Of a stretch of DNA of 64,000 bases, positions 1-9,448 are shown one piece after another (position 1 is the first letter of the stretch; every line of letters begins with the position of its first letter). Source of the stretch: Semisulcospira habei (Eukaryota; Mollusca; Gastropoda; Semisulcospiridae); the NCBI GenBank assembly GCA_036245525.1, contig BTPG01000001.1:217258621-217322620 (forward strand), given 5' to 3'. Both the position numbers and the translations under genes were made by a program. Below the pieces are notes generated by a model, which was not told where the DNA came from, ran no database searches, and saw nothing but the letters and a program-made list of their open reading frames with translations.

Positions 1-332
1 ACTTAATTATTCATTAATCTATTATTATTAATTTTTAATGCCACGGGTCATACATGTACATATGCTCTGGTTTATTTTTGACCCTCAGATATTTCAGAGG
101 CAAACCAATTCTCTTTTCTTTTTTTAAAAATCCTTTGTATACTTTGTACACCGAGTGGAAATTGCTTTCGGTGGCATTGGATTAACCTCCCTGTGCAGCC
201 TTTCGTATTGTTCAATTTAATTCAATTCAATTTTTAAAAAAATATATATTTTGAAATAATATAAAAAAAATATTTATCCCTTAACCCTTATCATTCGGAA
301 TACACCATTGTGTGAAATAAGTTTGACTAAAT
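1..332. other. AT-rich flanking DNA, no gene seen
   Basis: This is AT-rich sequence with several T and A runs. I see no credible reading frame, splice signals or repeat boundaries. It is the left host flank of the large composite insertion that begins at about 460. Confidence 0.6.
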
Positions 333-402
333 AGTTTAAGGGTTGTGGCAGAATAAATTGGCGCCTCTAGGCGCCAAGTTATTCTCGCACCACCCTTAAA
401 CT
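333..402. repeat. 70-bp near-perfect inverted repeat (hairpin)
   Basis: The arms run from AGTTTAAGGGTTGTGG inward and from ACCACCCTTAAACT outward. They meet at a GC-rich core in which two GGCGCC palindromes are separated by a TCTA-type loop. Only a few mismatches are visible between arms of about 33 bases. It could be a tiny foldback (MITE-like) element or the end hairpin of an older element. No gene is associated with it. Confidence 0.75.
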
Positions 403-470
403 AAAGCCATTGGTCTATATTTTTATCTGTAAGTACTATAATGTAGCTTGCATGTGGCATACCAGATTGT

Positions 471-2680
471 ATAGAAGAATGCTGAGCACACAGGTCTGGT
501 ACACTTTCATCTTGGTGTTGATGGTAAGCAAGCTGTTGTTCCACACTCTCTTGGTCAGGCGAGCCATCGCTGTTGATGCCTTGCCGATTCTGGAGTCCAG
601 TTCGTTGTCCAGAGAGAGGTTATTGGAGACAGTTGAGCCAAGGTATGTAAAGTTCTCTACTACCTCGAGGGTGTGAACGCCTGTAGAGATGCAAAGGGTG
701 CTGCTGACATCCTGGCCCATGATGTTTGTCTTCGTCAGGCTGATGGTCAGCCCAAACTCATCGGTGGCGCGAGCGAAGCTGCTGACGAGACCCTGTAGTG
801 CTTCCTTAGTGTGGGCAGTCAGGGCGGCATCATCAGCAAACAGCATATCTCTGATCAGGACCCTGCGCACCTTGGTCTTTGTGGGCAGACGTGCAAAGCT
901 GAAGAGGCTGCCTTCACTCATAGTGTGGATAAAGGCATGGCGAATCAGCAGGGAGAAGAAGATGCCGAAAAGTGTAGGGGCGAGTACGCAGCCTTGCTTC
1001 ACACCACTTCGGATCGGGAAGGGTTCTGAGGATGAGCCATCATACTGTACGGTACCTTTAATTTCGTCATGAAAGGATGTGACCACCTTCAGAAGCTTGG
1101 GGGGACATCCGATCCTGTGTAATAGGGTGAAGAGACCTCTTCTGCTGACCAAGTCGAAGGCCTTGGTCAGATCAATGAAGGCGATGTAAAGTGGCTGTGT
1201 CTGCTCCCGACACTTCTCCTGCAGCTGTCTCAATGAGAAGATCATGTCGACTGTTGATCTCTGAGGTCTGAACCCACACTGCGCCTCTGGGTAAACGCGT
1301 TCGGCCAGCACATGGAGTCTGTTCAGCACTACGCGGGCAAAGACCGTCTCCACAGTGCTCAGCAAGGAGATGCCTCGATAGTTATTACAGTCACCGCGGT
1401 CTCCTTTGTTCTTATAGAGCGTAATGATTTTGGCATCCCGCATGTCCTGAGGGACTGTTCCCTCCTCCCAGCACTGAAGTAAAAGCTCATGGAGGTGGTC
1501 AAGGAGGACACTCATTTTGCCAGCCTTGAAAACCTCTGGGGGAATACTGTCATTGCCTGGAGCTTTACCACATGCTAAGGAGTCAATGACCTTGCTGAGT
1601 TCGCTACAGTGGGCAGAGTATCAAGTTCTTCCATCACGGACAGGGGGGTAGTGCTCTCCACTGCAGTGTCAGTGACGTCGTTCTCCCTCGAATACAGCTG
1701 CTGGTAGTGCTCGGTCCATCTTTCCATCTGCTTGCCGCGGTCCGTAATGATATCTCCAGTAGTGGACCTCAGGGGGGTGATCTTAATGGTGCTTGGGCCA
1801 AATGCTTTCTTCATGTCCTCATGCATGGTGCGGATATTCCCATAGTCGGCGGAGAGCTGGATGCTCTGGCAGAGATTCAGCCAATAGTCGTTGGTGCTTT
1901 TCCTGGTTGAGCGTTACTTCTGGCCTTTCGGAGTGCAGCTAGCGCCTTCTCTGAAGGTTCGCACTTGTAGTCTAGCAGTGCTGCACGTTTGGCTGTGATT
2001 ATCTGGTTCAAGTTCGGTTATTCCTGCTTCAAACCAGTCTGGGTTTCTCCTCTCCCTCTTGTCAAAGGTTGCTATGGCTGAATTGTAGATGGCGTCACGA
2101 ATGTGGCTCCACCTCTCTTCAGCGTTGTTTCCTTGAGGGCCTCGTCCATGGCACTAGCAAAGCGTGTGCAAACGTCTGGTACGTCAGGGTTGTGTTGATA
2201 TGTGGCCGTCTTTTCTGCTTGGAGTTGTGGATCCGCTTAGGGTGGAGACGTACCTTTCTCCCAACCAGTGAGTGGTCAGTGTCACAGTCGGCGCTGTGAT
2301 AGCTGCGGGTAGTAAGAACGCAGTTCAGCAGTGGTCTTCTGGTAATGATGAGATCGAACTGGTGCCAGTGACGTGATCTGGAGTGTCGCCAGGACACTCG
2401 GTGGCAGAGTTTGGTTGCGAAGAACTTGTTTGGGATACACAGGTCGTGGTACGAACAAAATTCTAGCAGTCTCTGTCCATTTTCGTTGAGCTTGCCAATG
2501 CTAAAATGACCAATGCAACGGGGCCAGGAGTTGTGGTCGGCTCCAATCCGGGCGGTAAAATCGCCGAGTAGGAATAAGTGTTCTGTTGTAGGGATCTCTC
2601 TGATGGTGGTCTCAAGCTCTTCGTAGAATTCATCCTTTATCTCAGCTGACGAGCAAGATGCTCAGGATGTTGACTGGACC
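471..2680 (-). pseudogene. LINE endonuclease C-terminal part plus reverse transcriptase (broken)
   Basis: Read on the minus strand from 2680, the translation contains the endonuclease GDF motif and, near 2280, the TDHSLV motif of the EEP active site. The reverse transcriptase follows, with FIDLTKAFD (motif A), GVKQGCVLAPTLF (motif B) and LFADDAAL (motif C). At least three frame changes interrupt it, near 2120, between 1990 and 1826, and at 1575-1515, so it is not functional. It stops at about 471 inside the RT C-terminal region, at the codons for a TCVLSILLY-like stretch. The continuation is found on the opposite strand at 20151. Its upstream half lies beyond the Maverick, ending at 19040. 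Confidence 0.85.
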
Positions 2681-2686
2681 TAAAGA
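2681..2686. repeat. Target-site duplication TAAAGA, left copy
   Basis: TAAAGA immediately precedes the left Maverick terminus and is repeated at 19034-19039. With one copy removed, the interrupted LINE endonuclease frame reads through in phase, which supports this exact boundary. Confidence 0.85.
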
Positions 2687-2896
2687 AGAGAGAGACAATA
2701 GGAGACCCGTAAGACAATGAATTCAATAAAGCCACATCAGTCATTAAATTACGTCATTTTTAATAATAAAATTTTTGACCCCATTACGCCCCCGTTATTA
2801 CCCAATCAACCCTTTAATTTTTAAAAAAACTGACGAGCATGACTGATGTGGCTTTATTGAATTCATTATCTTACAAGTCTCCTATTGTCTCTCTCT
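2687..2896. repeat. Left Maverick terminus, foldback hairpin
   Basis: The terminal 57 bases (2687-2743) are repeated in inverted orientation at 2840-2896 with about three mismatches. The terminus can therefore form a long hairpin with a loop of about 96 bases. The inner arm runs on into TATAACTATTGTCTCTG, which also occurs inverted at the right end. Confidence 0.85.
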
Positions 2897-3185
2897 ATAA
2901 CTATTGTCTCTGTCAATACCTAATCATTTACCTGATCAAGTGATGCCAAGTGAAACTTAATACTTATTAACAAGTTGCAACTAACTTTTAGGAACCTGCA
3001 GAGGTAACCTTTAAGTGTGTTGCCATAAGAACTTATTATTTACTTACCCTAAGTTCTTACAAGTACTTACCCTAAGTTCTTACAAGTACTTACCCTAAGT
3101 TCTTACAACAACTTGACTTAAGTCACAACTTACTCGGTCAGATTTGTCAAGATACAAGGACAATAAAAAAACTTTTTTTTCTCTC
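2897..3185. repeat. Left subterminal non-coding region with three 23-bp tandem repeats
   Basis: No gene is present. Three copies of a 23-bp unit lie at 3041-3109; each contains TACTTACCCTAAG followed by TTCTTACAA. The surrounding sequence is conserved at 26255-26480 in copy 2, where the unit is looser. A role in replication or terminal recognition is possible but not shown. Confidence 0.7.
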
Positions 3186-3998
3186 AGTAGTACTCTGGCG
3201 GTGGTGCAGATGGGGTTAAATAATCTGGCACAAGCGGTGTAAGTGGCATGGCATTTTTCTGTGAAGTGTATGACATTAATAAACGATTACCAAATCTGAT
3301 TTTTATTTGTTTAAAAGAATGTGTAGTTTTTCTGTGGTTTCCTGAACACCGATCTGTTTTCCCATCTCTAAAAAACTAGCCTTTAGTTCTTCAACATTCA
3401 CAGGAGATTGACTACGCATTTTATTCTGAATTTCAGACTTCTGTTTTTTGTAATTATTTCAATCATCCTGGACCCGCTTAAATTCTTCGTCATCAATAAA
3501 ATTATCATTCAATGCCTTACTGATAATAAGTTTCATACTGCTTAGCTTTGCACCAGCAAGCGTACTCAATGCTTCATGTTTCTGTAATTTCGTGTGAAAC
3601 CTCTTGTTCAAGGCTTCCAAACCAAAGCAAGCCAGGCATATAGCAACGCTAACACCCTCAATTGCTATTCCAGCCAAACTTCCAATTCCTGTGGCGAACA
3701 GAACTACACCCCCTACAGAACATGAAGCTGAAACTGCACCAATAGCCATAGAAGTGTTTTGAACAGAATTAAATACTGACTTATACCTCCTTTTGCACCG
3801 TGAGTACTTAGCCTCTTCACTTTCCAAATATTTCAAAGCTTCTGTAATATTATTTAATCTGAATGCATCTGCCTGTAATGTTTTATCTGATGCAATTGGC
3901 ACAGCTGTCACCTGTGGATCAGGCGCAAGTGTTGTTTTAGTCGTCACATTTGTTTCAGTCGGCTCAAGCGTCGGTAGTTGTGGATAGAAGTTTACCAT
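3186..3998 (-). pseudogene. Maverick membrane protein ending in PPPEYY (interrupted)
   Basis: The ATG at 3998 opens a frame that stops in phase at 3459 after about 179 codons. The same frame and a shifted one continue to show conserved codons down to a PPPEYY-stop at about 3186. The copy 2 homologue (26497-27263) is open across the position of the 3459 stop and ends in the same PPPEYY. Visible features are a Pro/Thr-rich N-terminus, a Lys/Arg-rich patch at about residue 90, and a long hydrophobic stretch with two Gly-rich membrane-like segments at about residues 100-150. The PPEY within the last residues fits the PPxY late-domain motif that binds WW-domain ubiquitin ligases. I infer a role at membranes. 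The family is unrecognised. Confidence 0.65.
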
Positions 3999-4028
3999 TT
4001 TTTTTTATTGACAAATATTTTTTTTTAT

Positions 4029-4907
4029 TTAATCAGCAATTACATTTTGCAACTCTTCAAAAGTATACAATTTGTTAGCATAATAAAATGCAACAAGATC
4101 AATGTGTTCAAGGTTTATGTAAGTTAGACGAACAAAAGTTGTTTTGTCGACCACCACCTTGACAGCTGGAACACTGCTCGAAACATTAATAACATCATTA
4201 TTTTTTGTAATAGCAATAAAGACCTTTGATGACTCTGCCACTGTGTCATTCCATGTAAGTTTAATTCCTTGTGCAATTTGAGCCTCTTTAGCAGTAGTTA
4301 CTGATCTCATGATAATTTCAAATACTATTGTCGCTTCTCTTGCGATGGGAAAGTTTATTGGTGCAAACACGACCTTCGCATCAGACCTACCCTTCCTGTG
4401 CGTAAGAAGATATCTCCATTTCTCATAATTTTCAACTTTCAGTTTTTCTCTGCTATTGTCATCTGAAACAAAGCTTGGAACAAGGCTTACAATAAGCGGC
4501 CCAGAATTAACAACCTTCCTAAACACTAAGGCACCTTCATCATCAGTGTATACATAAGGACTAATAAATTCAATCTTTATGTCCCAGTCAATTGTGGGTG
4601 GTGGTGCCGGTACAGGTGAAACAACCCACTTACTACCCACATGTATTAAGTTGTAAGGCGCATTATTTACAGGTGGAGTAGGTACAGTAACATCACGAAG
4701 CTGACCAAGTTTAGGAATCTGTTTTTCACCGTCTTTCACGTCAACAATTACTTTCCTCTTGTACATGCCATTTAAATCAAGTTCAAAACCATATATTTCT
4801 CCAACATCCCCTTCCTTCTCAAAATCCTGGACGTCTGCCAAATCTTTCAACTCTGTAACCGGACACGCAACTGGTATGATTGTTCGCTTTGGACCAAGAC
4901 CACTCAT
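4029..4907 (-). CDS. Maverick hypothetical beta-rich protein (possible minor capsid)
   Basis: The protein is about 292 residues. I chose the ATG at 4907, preceded by TATAAAA; the longer frame to 4919 would start at TTG. It has no membrane segment. It is rich in alternating Val/Ile/Thr/Lys stretches typical of beta-sandwiches, with a Pro-rich linker (APPPTIDWD) near residue 105. It lies in the leftward block between the PPxY membrane protein and two small proteins, with 30-bp and 21-bp gaps. Position and size (polinton pentons are about 250-300 residues) make a penton-like single jelly-roll a reasonable guess, but no diagnostic motif is visible. A broken homologue is at 27300-28190. Confidence 0.7.
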   Translation of the reverse strand: MSGLGPKRTIIPVACPVTELKDLADVQDFEKEGDVGEIYGFELDLNGMYKRKVIVDVKDGEKQIPKLGQLRDVTVPTPPVNNAPYNLIHVGSKWVVSPVPAPPPTIDWDIKIEFISPYVYTDDEGALVFRKVVNSGPLIVSLVPSFVSDDNSREKLKVENYEKWRYLLTHRKGRSDAKVVFAPINFPIAREATIVFEIIMRSVTTAKEAQIAQGIKLTWNDTVAESSKVFIAITKNNDVINVSSSVPAVKVVVDKTTFVRLTYINLEHIDLVAFYYANKLYTFEELQNVIAD

Positions 4908-4927
4908 TTTTATAAACAAAAATAAAA

Positions 4928-5254
4928 TTATTTAACTTCTAACACTACACTAAAATCATGCATAAGAACTGGTTTGTCATCCTGATTAGTTACAGATATA
5001 CTCAGTGACTCAAAGAAACTAGAACCTAATTTCTTAAACTGCAAATTAGGAAATCTAACAACTACACTTTCACAATACGGAGCAGTTCCAGTAGGTAAGC
5101 ATCTCAACAAAGTTGAAGGCTTTCCATTGTGAACATTCTCAGATGTGTTTAGTTCTTTCAAATAAACATTTAGCACTGTGTGTACTGACAAATTGACAGG
5201 ACGTTTTCCAGTTATTTTAAGTTTTTTTGTCTTCATTGTTATAATACCAAACAT
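4928..5254 (-). CDS. Maverick hypothetical protein, 108 aa
   Basis: This is a small basic-to-neutral protein with no membrane segment. The ATG at 5254 gives 108 codons. An internal ATG at 5236 has the sequence TTATAACA upstream and could be the true start. The C-terminal half has beta-like alternation. It is conserved in copy 2 (28199-28508), where the start codon is lost, so it is a real gene and not a chance frame. No family recognised. Confidence 0.65.
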   Translation of the reverse strand: MFGIITMKTKKLKITGKRPVNLSVHTVLNVYLKELNTSENVHNGKPSTLLRCLPTGTAPYCESVVVRFPNLQFKKLGSSFFESLSISVTNQDDKPVLMHDFSVVLEVK

Positions 5255-5273
5255 CTAAATCATCTGTTCTATA

Positions 5274-5630
5274 CTAATCTTCGTCAATATAAAATCCAAG
5301 TAAATATGCAAATCTATCTGAAATTTTTAACCAATCTTGTTTCAGAAATTCTAATGTAACAAGTAGGTTAGCTGGATTTAAAGTTGCTTTAATTTTAAAT
5401 TTACTTTGAAACCATTCAGCTATAGTACAAAAGTCATAATACCCAGGTGGTATAGCTTCAGTCTTACCATCAAAAATTACTTTATTATATATATCATCTT
5501 CTACATTAAACCATTTTACTGTATAGAACAATTCATGGATAGCTACAGACTTGCTACCATCACGATTATCAATCCCATTAGTTAACCACACTGGTTTGCT
5601 TGTGTCAAGATTTGTTAAGGTAATAAACAT
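5274..5630 (-). CDS. Maverick hypothetical protein, 118 aa (IPPGYY / LLGF type)
   Basis: The ATG at 5630 is preceded by AATAAAA. The protein has an IPPGYYDF motif near residue 61 and a FAYLLGF motif near the C-terminus. I recall this pairing from small proteins of other virus-like elements in aquatic animals, but cannot name a function. It is divergently oriented, 24 bp from the start of the gene at 5655, so both starts share one short AT-rich intergenic promoter region. A deleted version is at 28514-28895 in copy 2. Confidence 0.7.
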   Translation of the reverse strand: MFITLTNLDTSKPVWLTNGIDNRDGSKSVAIHELFYTVKWFNVEDDIYNKVIFDGKTEAIPPGYYDFCTIAEWFQSKFKIKATLNPANLLVTLEFLKQDWLKISDRFAYLLGFYIDED

Positions 5631-5654
5631 TTTTATTATCTGATATAAAAAAGG
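5631..5654. promoter_or_regulatory. 24-bp divergent start region
   Basis: The two ATGs face away from each other across 24 AT-rich bases (TTATTATCTGATATAAAAAAGG). TATA-like words occur in both orientations. Copy 2 keeps the same arrangement at 28896-28920. It must hold both initiation regions unless transcripts overlap. Confidence 0.45.
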
Positions 5655-6887
5655 ATGGAATTTAAATCACCAACCATTACCACAACAAACGCATTTCAAT
5701 TTAATATAGATGCCAAATATAATGTTGCACCTACTTATGAACAGAAAATAATTCAACTAAATCAGCTTGACATAGCTGTGTCTGAACAAGATCTATTCCA
5801 AGTCAAAGTACCAAATCCGTTTGACCATTACCTAAACCCTCCAATAACAGATGACTCTACTGCAAGAAAGTGGTCTTCAAGTCCACTACAGATGTTTCAA
5901 AACCAACTTAACTTTGCCATACTGTGTTCAACTACAGGCTGTGGTGTTTCATTTACAGACCACTTGAATCACTTAAACAAACTGATTAGGTCTGTCTATC
6001 GTTTTCATGTTTATTACCAGCTTAGACGTATACTGTCAGAACTTCATACACCATTACCCACTGAATCCAGTTTCAACAGGTTTAACAACCCCATGGATAT
6101 GAAAGCGTTTGAACGCATATGTAATGAGTTTAACATCAGCCCCCGGTATGACTTCACACAAAAACTTGATGATCACAACGGCATGGGTACATTGTATTAC
6201 GCTATGAGTCACAGACAATACCCTCAAGATTACTACCCTGGGTACACTTCATTCTCATCAAAATCACAAGTCTGGTTAGGATCAATAGAGCAGAAGCAGA
6301 CTAATGCGTGGACCACATTTATTTTAGATAAATCTGACGGGTTTACTCAAGCAGGAGTCGAGCGCGTCAATGAGTCTATCAGAACATATGTCTGGTGTTT
6401 ACTAGGAGCACAATCACTAACAAAATCAAACATTTTGAATGGAAGTGGTAAATTTGAAGCACAAAAACAATTTCTTGCAAATCTTGAAGATTCAAATAAT
6501 TCAACAGTCGATCTCCCATTAAGCATACAACGCTACCAAGACGTTTTAAGATATGCCAGATCAAAAGTTGACTTTGTAGTTGGCATCGGGTTATACATGT
6601 TACCATCTGACCTTCAACTCCAAATGGGTACAATAACAAATTATAATAATGAAATAGTTGTTGCAGGTGTTGGTCAAAAACTCAGTCTCAATCAATCTGT
6701 AAACTTAGGAGCAACAACCACACACGTACAGTCATTAAAATCATTACAGACGGTAACACCCCCGGCCCCAACACCGGCACTCATACAACCAGTACAGTCA
6801 ACCCCTGACACACATGAGTCAGAAAGAACTGCATTGGTAATAGGTCTAACAGGATTAGGGGTATTACTTCTTTATCTGTTTCATTAA
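5655..6887 (+). CDS. Maverick hypothetical protein with C-terminal membrane anchor, 410 aa
   Basis: The ATG at 5655 opens 410 codons. Residues 1-360 are soluble-looking, with Tyr/Phe/Asn-rich stretches and paired Pro motifs. A Pro/Thr-rich stalk (about 365-390) precedes a single C-terminal hydrophobic helix (about 393-409) and a very short tail, a tail-anchored or type I layout without a signal peptide. The 3' end overlaps the convergent gene by 24 bp. The frame is nearly identical to the first 260 codons at 28921-29730 in copy 2, showing strong conservation. Function unknown; a virion membrane or vertex protein is a guess. Confidence 0.75.
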   Translation: MEFKSPTITTTNAFQFNIDAKYNVAPTYEQKIIQLNQLDIAVSEQDLFQVKVPNPFDHYLNPPITDDSTARKWSSSPLQMFQNQLNFAILCSTTGCGVSFTDHLNHLNKLIRSVYRFHVYYQLRRILSELHTPLPTESSFNRFNNPMDMKAFERICNEFNISPRYDFTQKLDDHNGMGTLYYAMSHRQYPQDYYPGYTSFSSKSQVWLGSIEQKQTNAWTTFILDKSDGFTQAGVERVNESIRTYVWCLLGAQSLTKSNILNGSGKFEAQKQFLANLEDSNNSTVDLPLSIQRYQDVLRYARSKVDFVVGIGLYMLPSDLQLQMGTITNYNNEIVVAGVGQKLSLNQSVNLGATTTHVQSLKSLQTVTPPAPTPALIQPVQSTPDTHESERTALVIGLTGLGVLLLYLFH

Positions 6888-8102
6888 ATAACCCACCATC
6901 AACCCACCTACTGTAACCAGAAAGATCCACACATGCTCTGCCATAAACCCTACTGCCTTTGCTGTAGTAGTAATCAGCCAACTGACAACAGTGCCAATTA
7001 TGCCAGGCAACGCGTCCACTGCTTTCACAGCCAATTTCTTAAGCAAGTCTGATATGTGAGACAGTTGTTTCTTTACCCATGACTGTAAATCTTTTGGGTC
7101 TGTTGGAGTCGGGGGGCCCGGGGTTGGTGGTGCTGGAGGTGGAGAACCACCGGGTCCACCAGCACCGGAGACAGCTAACACAACAGTACTTATAATAAAT
7201 CCAAGAGCAGTAATTAAACTAGCAATTGTAATATCTTGTTCTCTGAAAAGTGTTTTAAGTCTCTCAGCCAGAGTAGTGTCTTCGTGAAGTATTTTTTGAA
7301 TAGTTTCTCTAATTCTGTTGACCTGTGATTTCAGTTTTTGTCTTCCAATACTAATTGTTTCTAACCTTCCTGATCTTTCTATCTGCAAATCATTTAATCT
7401 GTGTTGGATTCTTTCTTTCATTTCTGTGTCTGCTGTAGCCAGTTTCTCTTTTTCACGTTCTATGTGTTTATCAAGCTCACCCAGTTTGGCAACATTATTT
7501 ACCATCTCACCTCTTATTGTCTGCAATGATTTATCCAAACCCATAATCTCTCTCATTGACAAAGGTGGGTCGTTTATTGTTTTCAAAGCGTCATTTATTT
7601 GTCCTTCAGTAAATGAGGTTTCTTGTATCACTGTGTTTGCTATTTCTGGTAGGCTTGTTACTGGTGCCATTTCAATTTGTTGCCCTGTTGGTAACTTTGT
7701 TTGCGTGTCGTGAAGGGCACTAACAAGACGTGGCATGACAGGAGACCCTCCAATTCCAAGTTGACGCAAGGCACCAACACCACCTTCATTTTTTATTGTA
7801 GTTAAAGCCCTAAACCTACTAGGGTCTTTTTTGTTAGTCAATAGTACTTTTCCTTTGTCAACAGTATTTAAATATAAATGACCCTTGCCATCAAGTTCAA
7901 ACTGGTTAGGGTCTACGTTGTCTGGGCGGCCACCAACATGATCATAAAATGAGTTCACTTTGGTTTCTAAAAGTTCGTGACGTAAACTGTAAATATTTCT
8001 TGTACCAGTCATATCTGCCATATCTGTCATATCTGTTGTATTACCAAAATCATATGTGTCATCCATTTCAAAATCTTCATGATTAAATCCTCCTGCGGCC
8101 AT
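6864..8102 (-). CDS. Maverick coiled-coil, multi-membrane-segment protein, 412 aa
   Basis: The ATG at 8102 follows AATAAAACA. The N-terminal third is acidic. Residues of about 200-290 form a heptad-like charged coiled coil (many E/K/R/L). Next come a hydrophobic helix (about 300-322), a Gly/Pro-rich linker (about 323-345), an amphipathic stretch, and two further hydrophobic segments up to the C-terminus (about 360-407). I recall similar proteins with an FREQ-ITIAS-LTA motif in polinton-like elements of cnidarians and molluscs, all of unknown function. It is convergent with the gene at 5655-6887 (24-bp overlap). A broken homologue is at 30174-31374. Confidence 0.75.
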   Translation of the reverse strand: MAAGGFNHEDFEMDDTYDFGNTTDMTDMADMTGTRNIYSLRHELLETKVNSFYDHVGGRPDNVDPNQFELDGKGHLYLNTVDKGKVLLTNKKDPSRFRALTTIKNEGGVGALRQLGIGGSPVMPRLVSALHDTQTKLPTGQQIEMAPVTSLPEIANTVIQETSFTEGQINDALKTINDPPLSMREIMGLDKSLQTIRGEMVNNVAKLGELDKHIEREKEKLATADTEMKERIQHRLNDLQIERSGRLETISIGRQKLKSQVNRIRETIQKILHEDTTLAERLKTLFREQDITIASLITALGFIISTVVLAVSGAGGPGGSPPPAPPTPGPPTPTDPKDLQSWVKKQLSHISDLLKKLAVKAVDALPGIIGTVVSWLITTTAKAVGFMAEHVWIFLVTVGGLMVGYLMKQIKK

Positions 8103-8142
8103 TGTTTTATTAATTTATTATTTTTTATTGTGCATAATAAAA

Positions 8143-9429
8143 ATGACACAGTCTTACGGATCAAAGTTAGACCCATACAGAAAACTACGTGAGCCTCTGG
8201 GTGTTAAGGGCATTAGACAATCAATTGTCATCACAAACAATCCAAGTACCATAGACCAGAACCAAACACTTACAGTCAAGTTTCCAAACCTAGGTCCCAG
8301 TGACGTTATTGTTCCTGGCACTGCACGCCTAGCATTTAATATTGAACTATCATCAGATGCAGACGTAAACAGAACACTAGTTAACAATCTTGGCAGAGCA
8401 GTTGTTAGAACTATTAAAGTAAAACTTGAAGGACAGGAAGTGTTTAGTCTTGACGACTCTGATGTTTTTTACTGTTACAAAGACCTTTGGCTCACAAGAG
8501 AAGAACGAGAAGATCGTATTTATCAAGGCATACAGCCAGATAATGTTGGTAAACTTCGAATCAATGCCGGAGACAAAACAACTACTGGGGTACCAAAGGA
8601 AGTTATTATAGCTGAAACATATGGAACTAGATTTTACATTCCACTCGAGTTTGAAATCCTCACAGATCATCTGCCTTATTATCAAGGGGCACTGAATGAC
8701 CGTCTGAGCTTTGAACTAACTTTCAATGACTACTCCAAAGTTATTAAATCATCTGCCACAGATGCAACATACAAGATCTCTAACATTTCCTTGGAATATG
8801 AAATTGTCACACACACTGATCTAGCCAGACTCATTCAAAATCAGTATCAGTCAAGACTGCCAATTTATTATGACAGGGTGATTAGACATAGTTTAATACA
8901 AAAAGACAAGAGTGACCCAATGTGGAACATAAACTTGAACACACCAGCTAGGTCACTGAAAGGTATTCTTATGTTGTTTGTTGAACCAGCAGATCCATAC
9001 AAACGGGATTCAGAAAAATTCTACAATCCTAAGATTACACATTTGTCCTGTACAATCGAAGGCCGCCCTAATCAAGTGTATGCATCTGGAATGTTACCTT
9101 ATCAACACTACGATGAGATCACAAAGTATTTTGCGGGTGGAAGGATTAGAGATAAACCAGCAAACATTGCGTGCAAAGATCTACATCTGTATGACGTTAG
9201 GATCGGACAATATCTTACAAACAAATATGCACTTTGGTTAGATCTTCGCAGTACAGATGACAACTATCTTCATGGGTCAGGACGAACTGTTGAGAATGGC
9301 AGTGATGGAATAACAATCCAGATACAAAAGAAGGTTGAAAAAGCCGAAGCAATAAATATATATTTGTACCTGATATATGACGCACAACTCAATATACAAG
9401 ACAGTAGACTGAGTGGACACATATATTAA
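8143..9429 (+). CDS. Double-jelly-roll major capsid (hexon)-like protein
   Basis: The ATG at 8143, in AATAAAAATGA, gives about 428 codons; the longer frame starts at TTG and is rejected. It is long and beta-rich with no membrane segment. Landmarks are ITNNPSTIDQNQ near residue 32, a FYIPLEFEIL block near 175, LPYYQGALNDRLSFEL near 190, and a C-terminal LWLDLRSTDDN-LHGSGR block. I recognise this layout from hexon-like capsid proteins of adintovirus/Maverick-type elements, where two jelly-rolls form a pseudo-hexameric capsomer. It is followed 20 bp later by the packaging ATPase, a typical pairing. The copy 2 version (31413-32696) is open for most of its length. Capsid identity is from family recall, not structure prediction. 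Confidence 0.75.
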   Translation: MTQSYGSKLDPYRKLREPLGVKGIRQSIVITNNPSTIDQNQTLTVKFPNLGPSDVIVPGTARLAFNIELSSDADVNRTLVNNLGRAVVRTIKVKLEGQEVFSLDDSDVFYCYKDLWLTREEREDRIYQGIQPDNVGKLRINAGDKTTTGVPKEVIIAETYGTRFYIPLEFEILTDHLPYYQGALNDRLSFELTFNDYSKVIKSSATDATYKISNISLEYEIVTHTDLARLIQNQYQSRLPIYYDRVIRHSLIQKDKSDPMWNINLNTPARSLKGILMLFVEPADPYKRDSEKFYNPKITHLSCTIEGRPNQVYASGMLPYQHYDEITKYFAGGRIRDKPANIACKDLHLYDVRIGQYLTNKYALWLDLRSTDDNYLHGSGRTVENGSDGITIQIQKKVEKAEAINIYLYLIYDAQLNIQDSRLSGHIY

Positions 9430-9448
9430 AATTATATTGTGTATTAAA

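Noticed and set aside
689..1072. Plus-strand frames over the LINE RT
   Set aside because: They are antisense to a clear reverse transcriptase and have no features of their own; the same applies to plus-strand frames at 38682-41935.
3041..3109. CRISPR array
   Set aside because: Three directly abutting 23-bp units have no spacers and lie in an animal transposon end.
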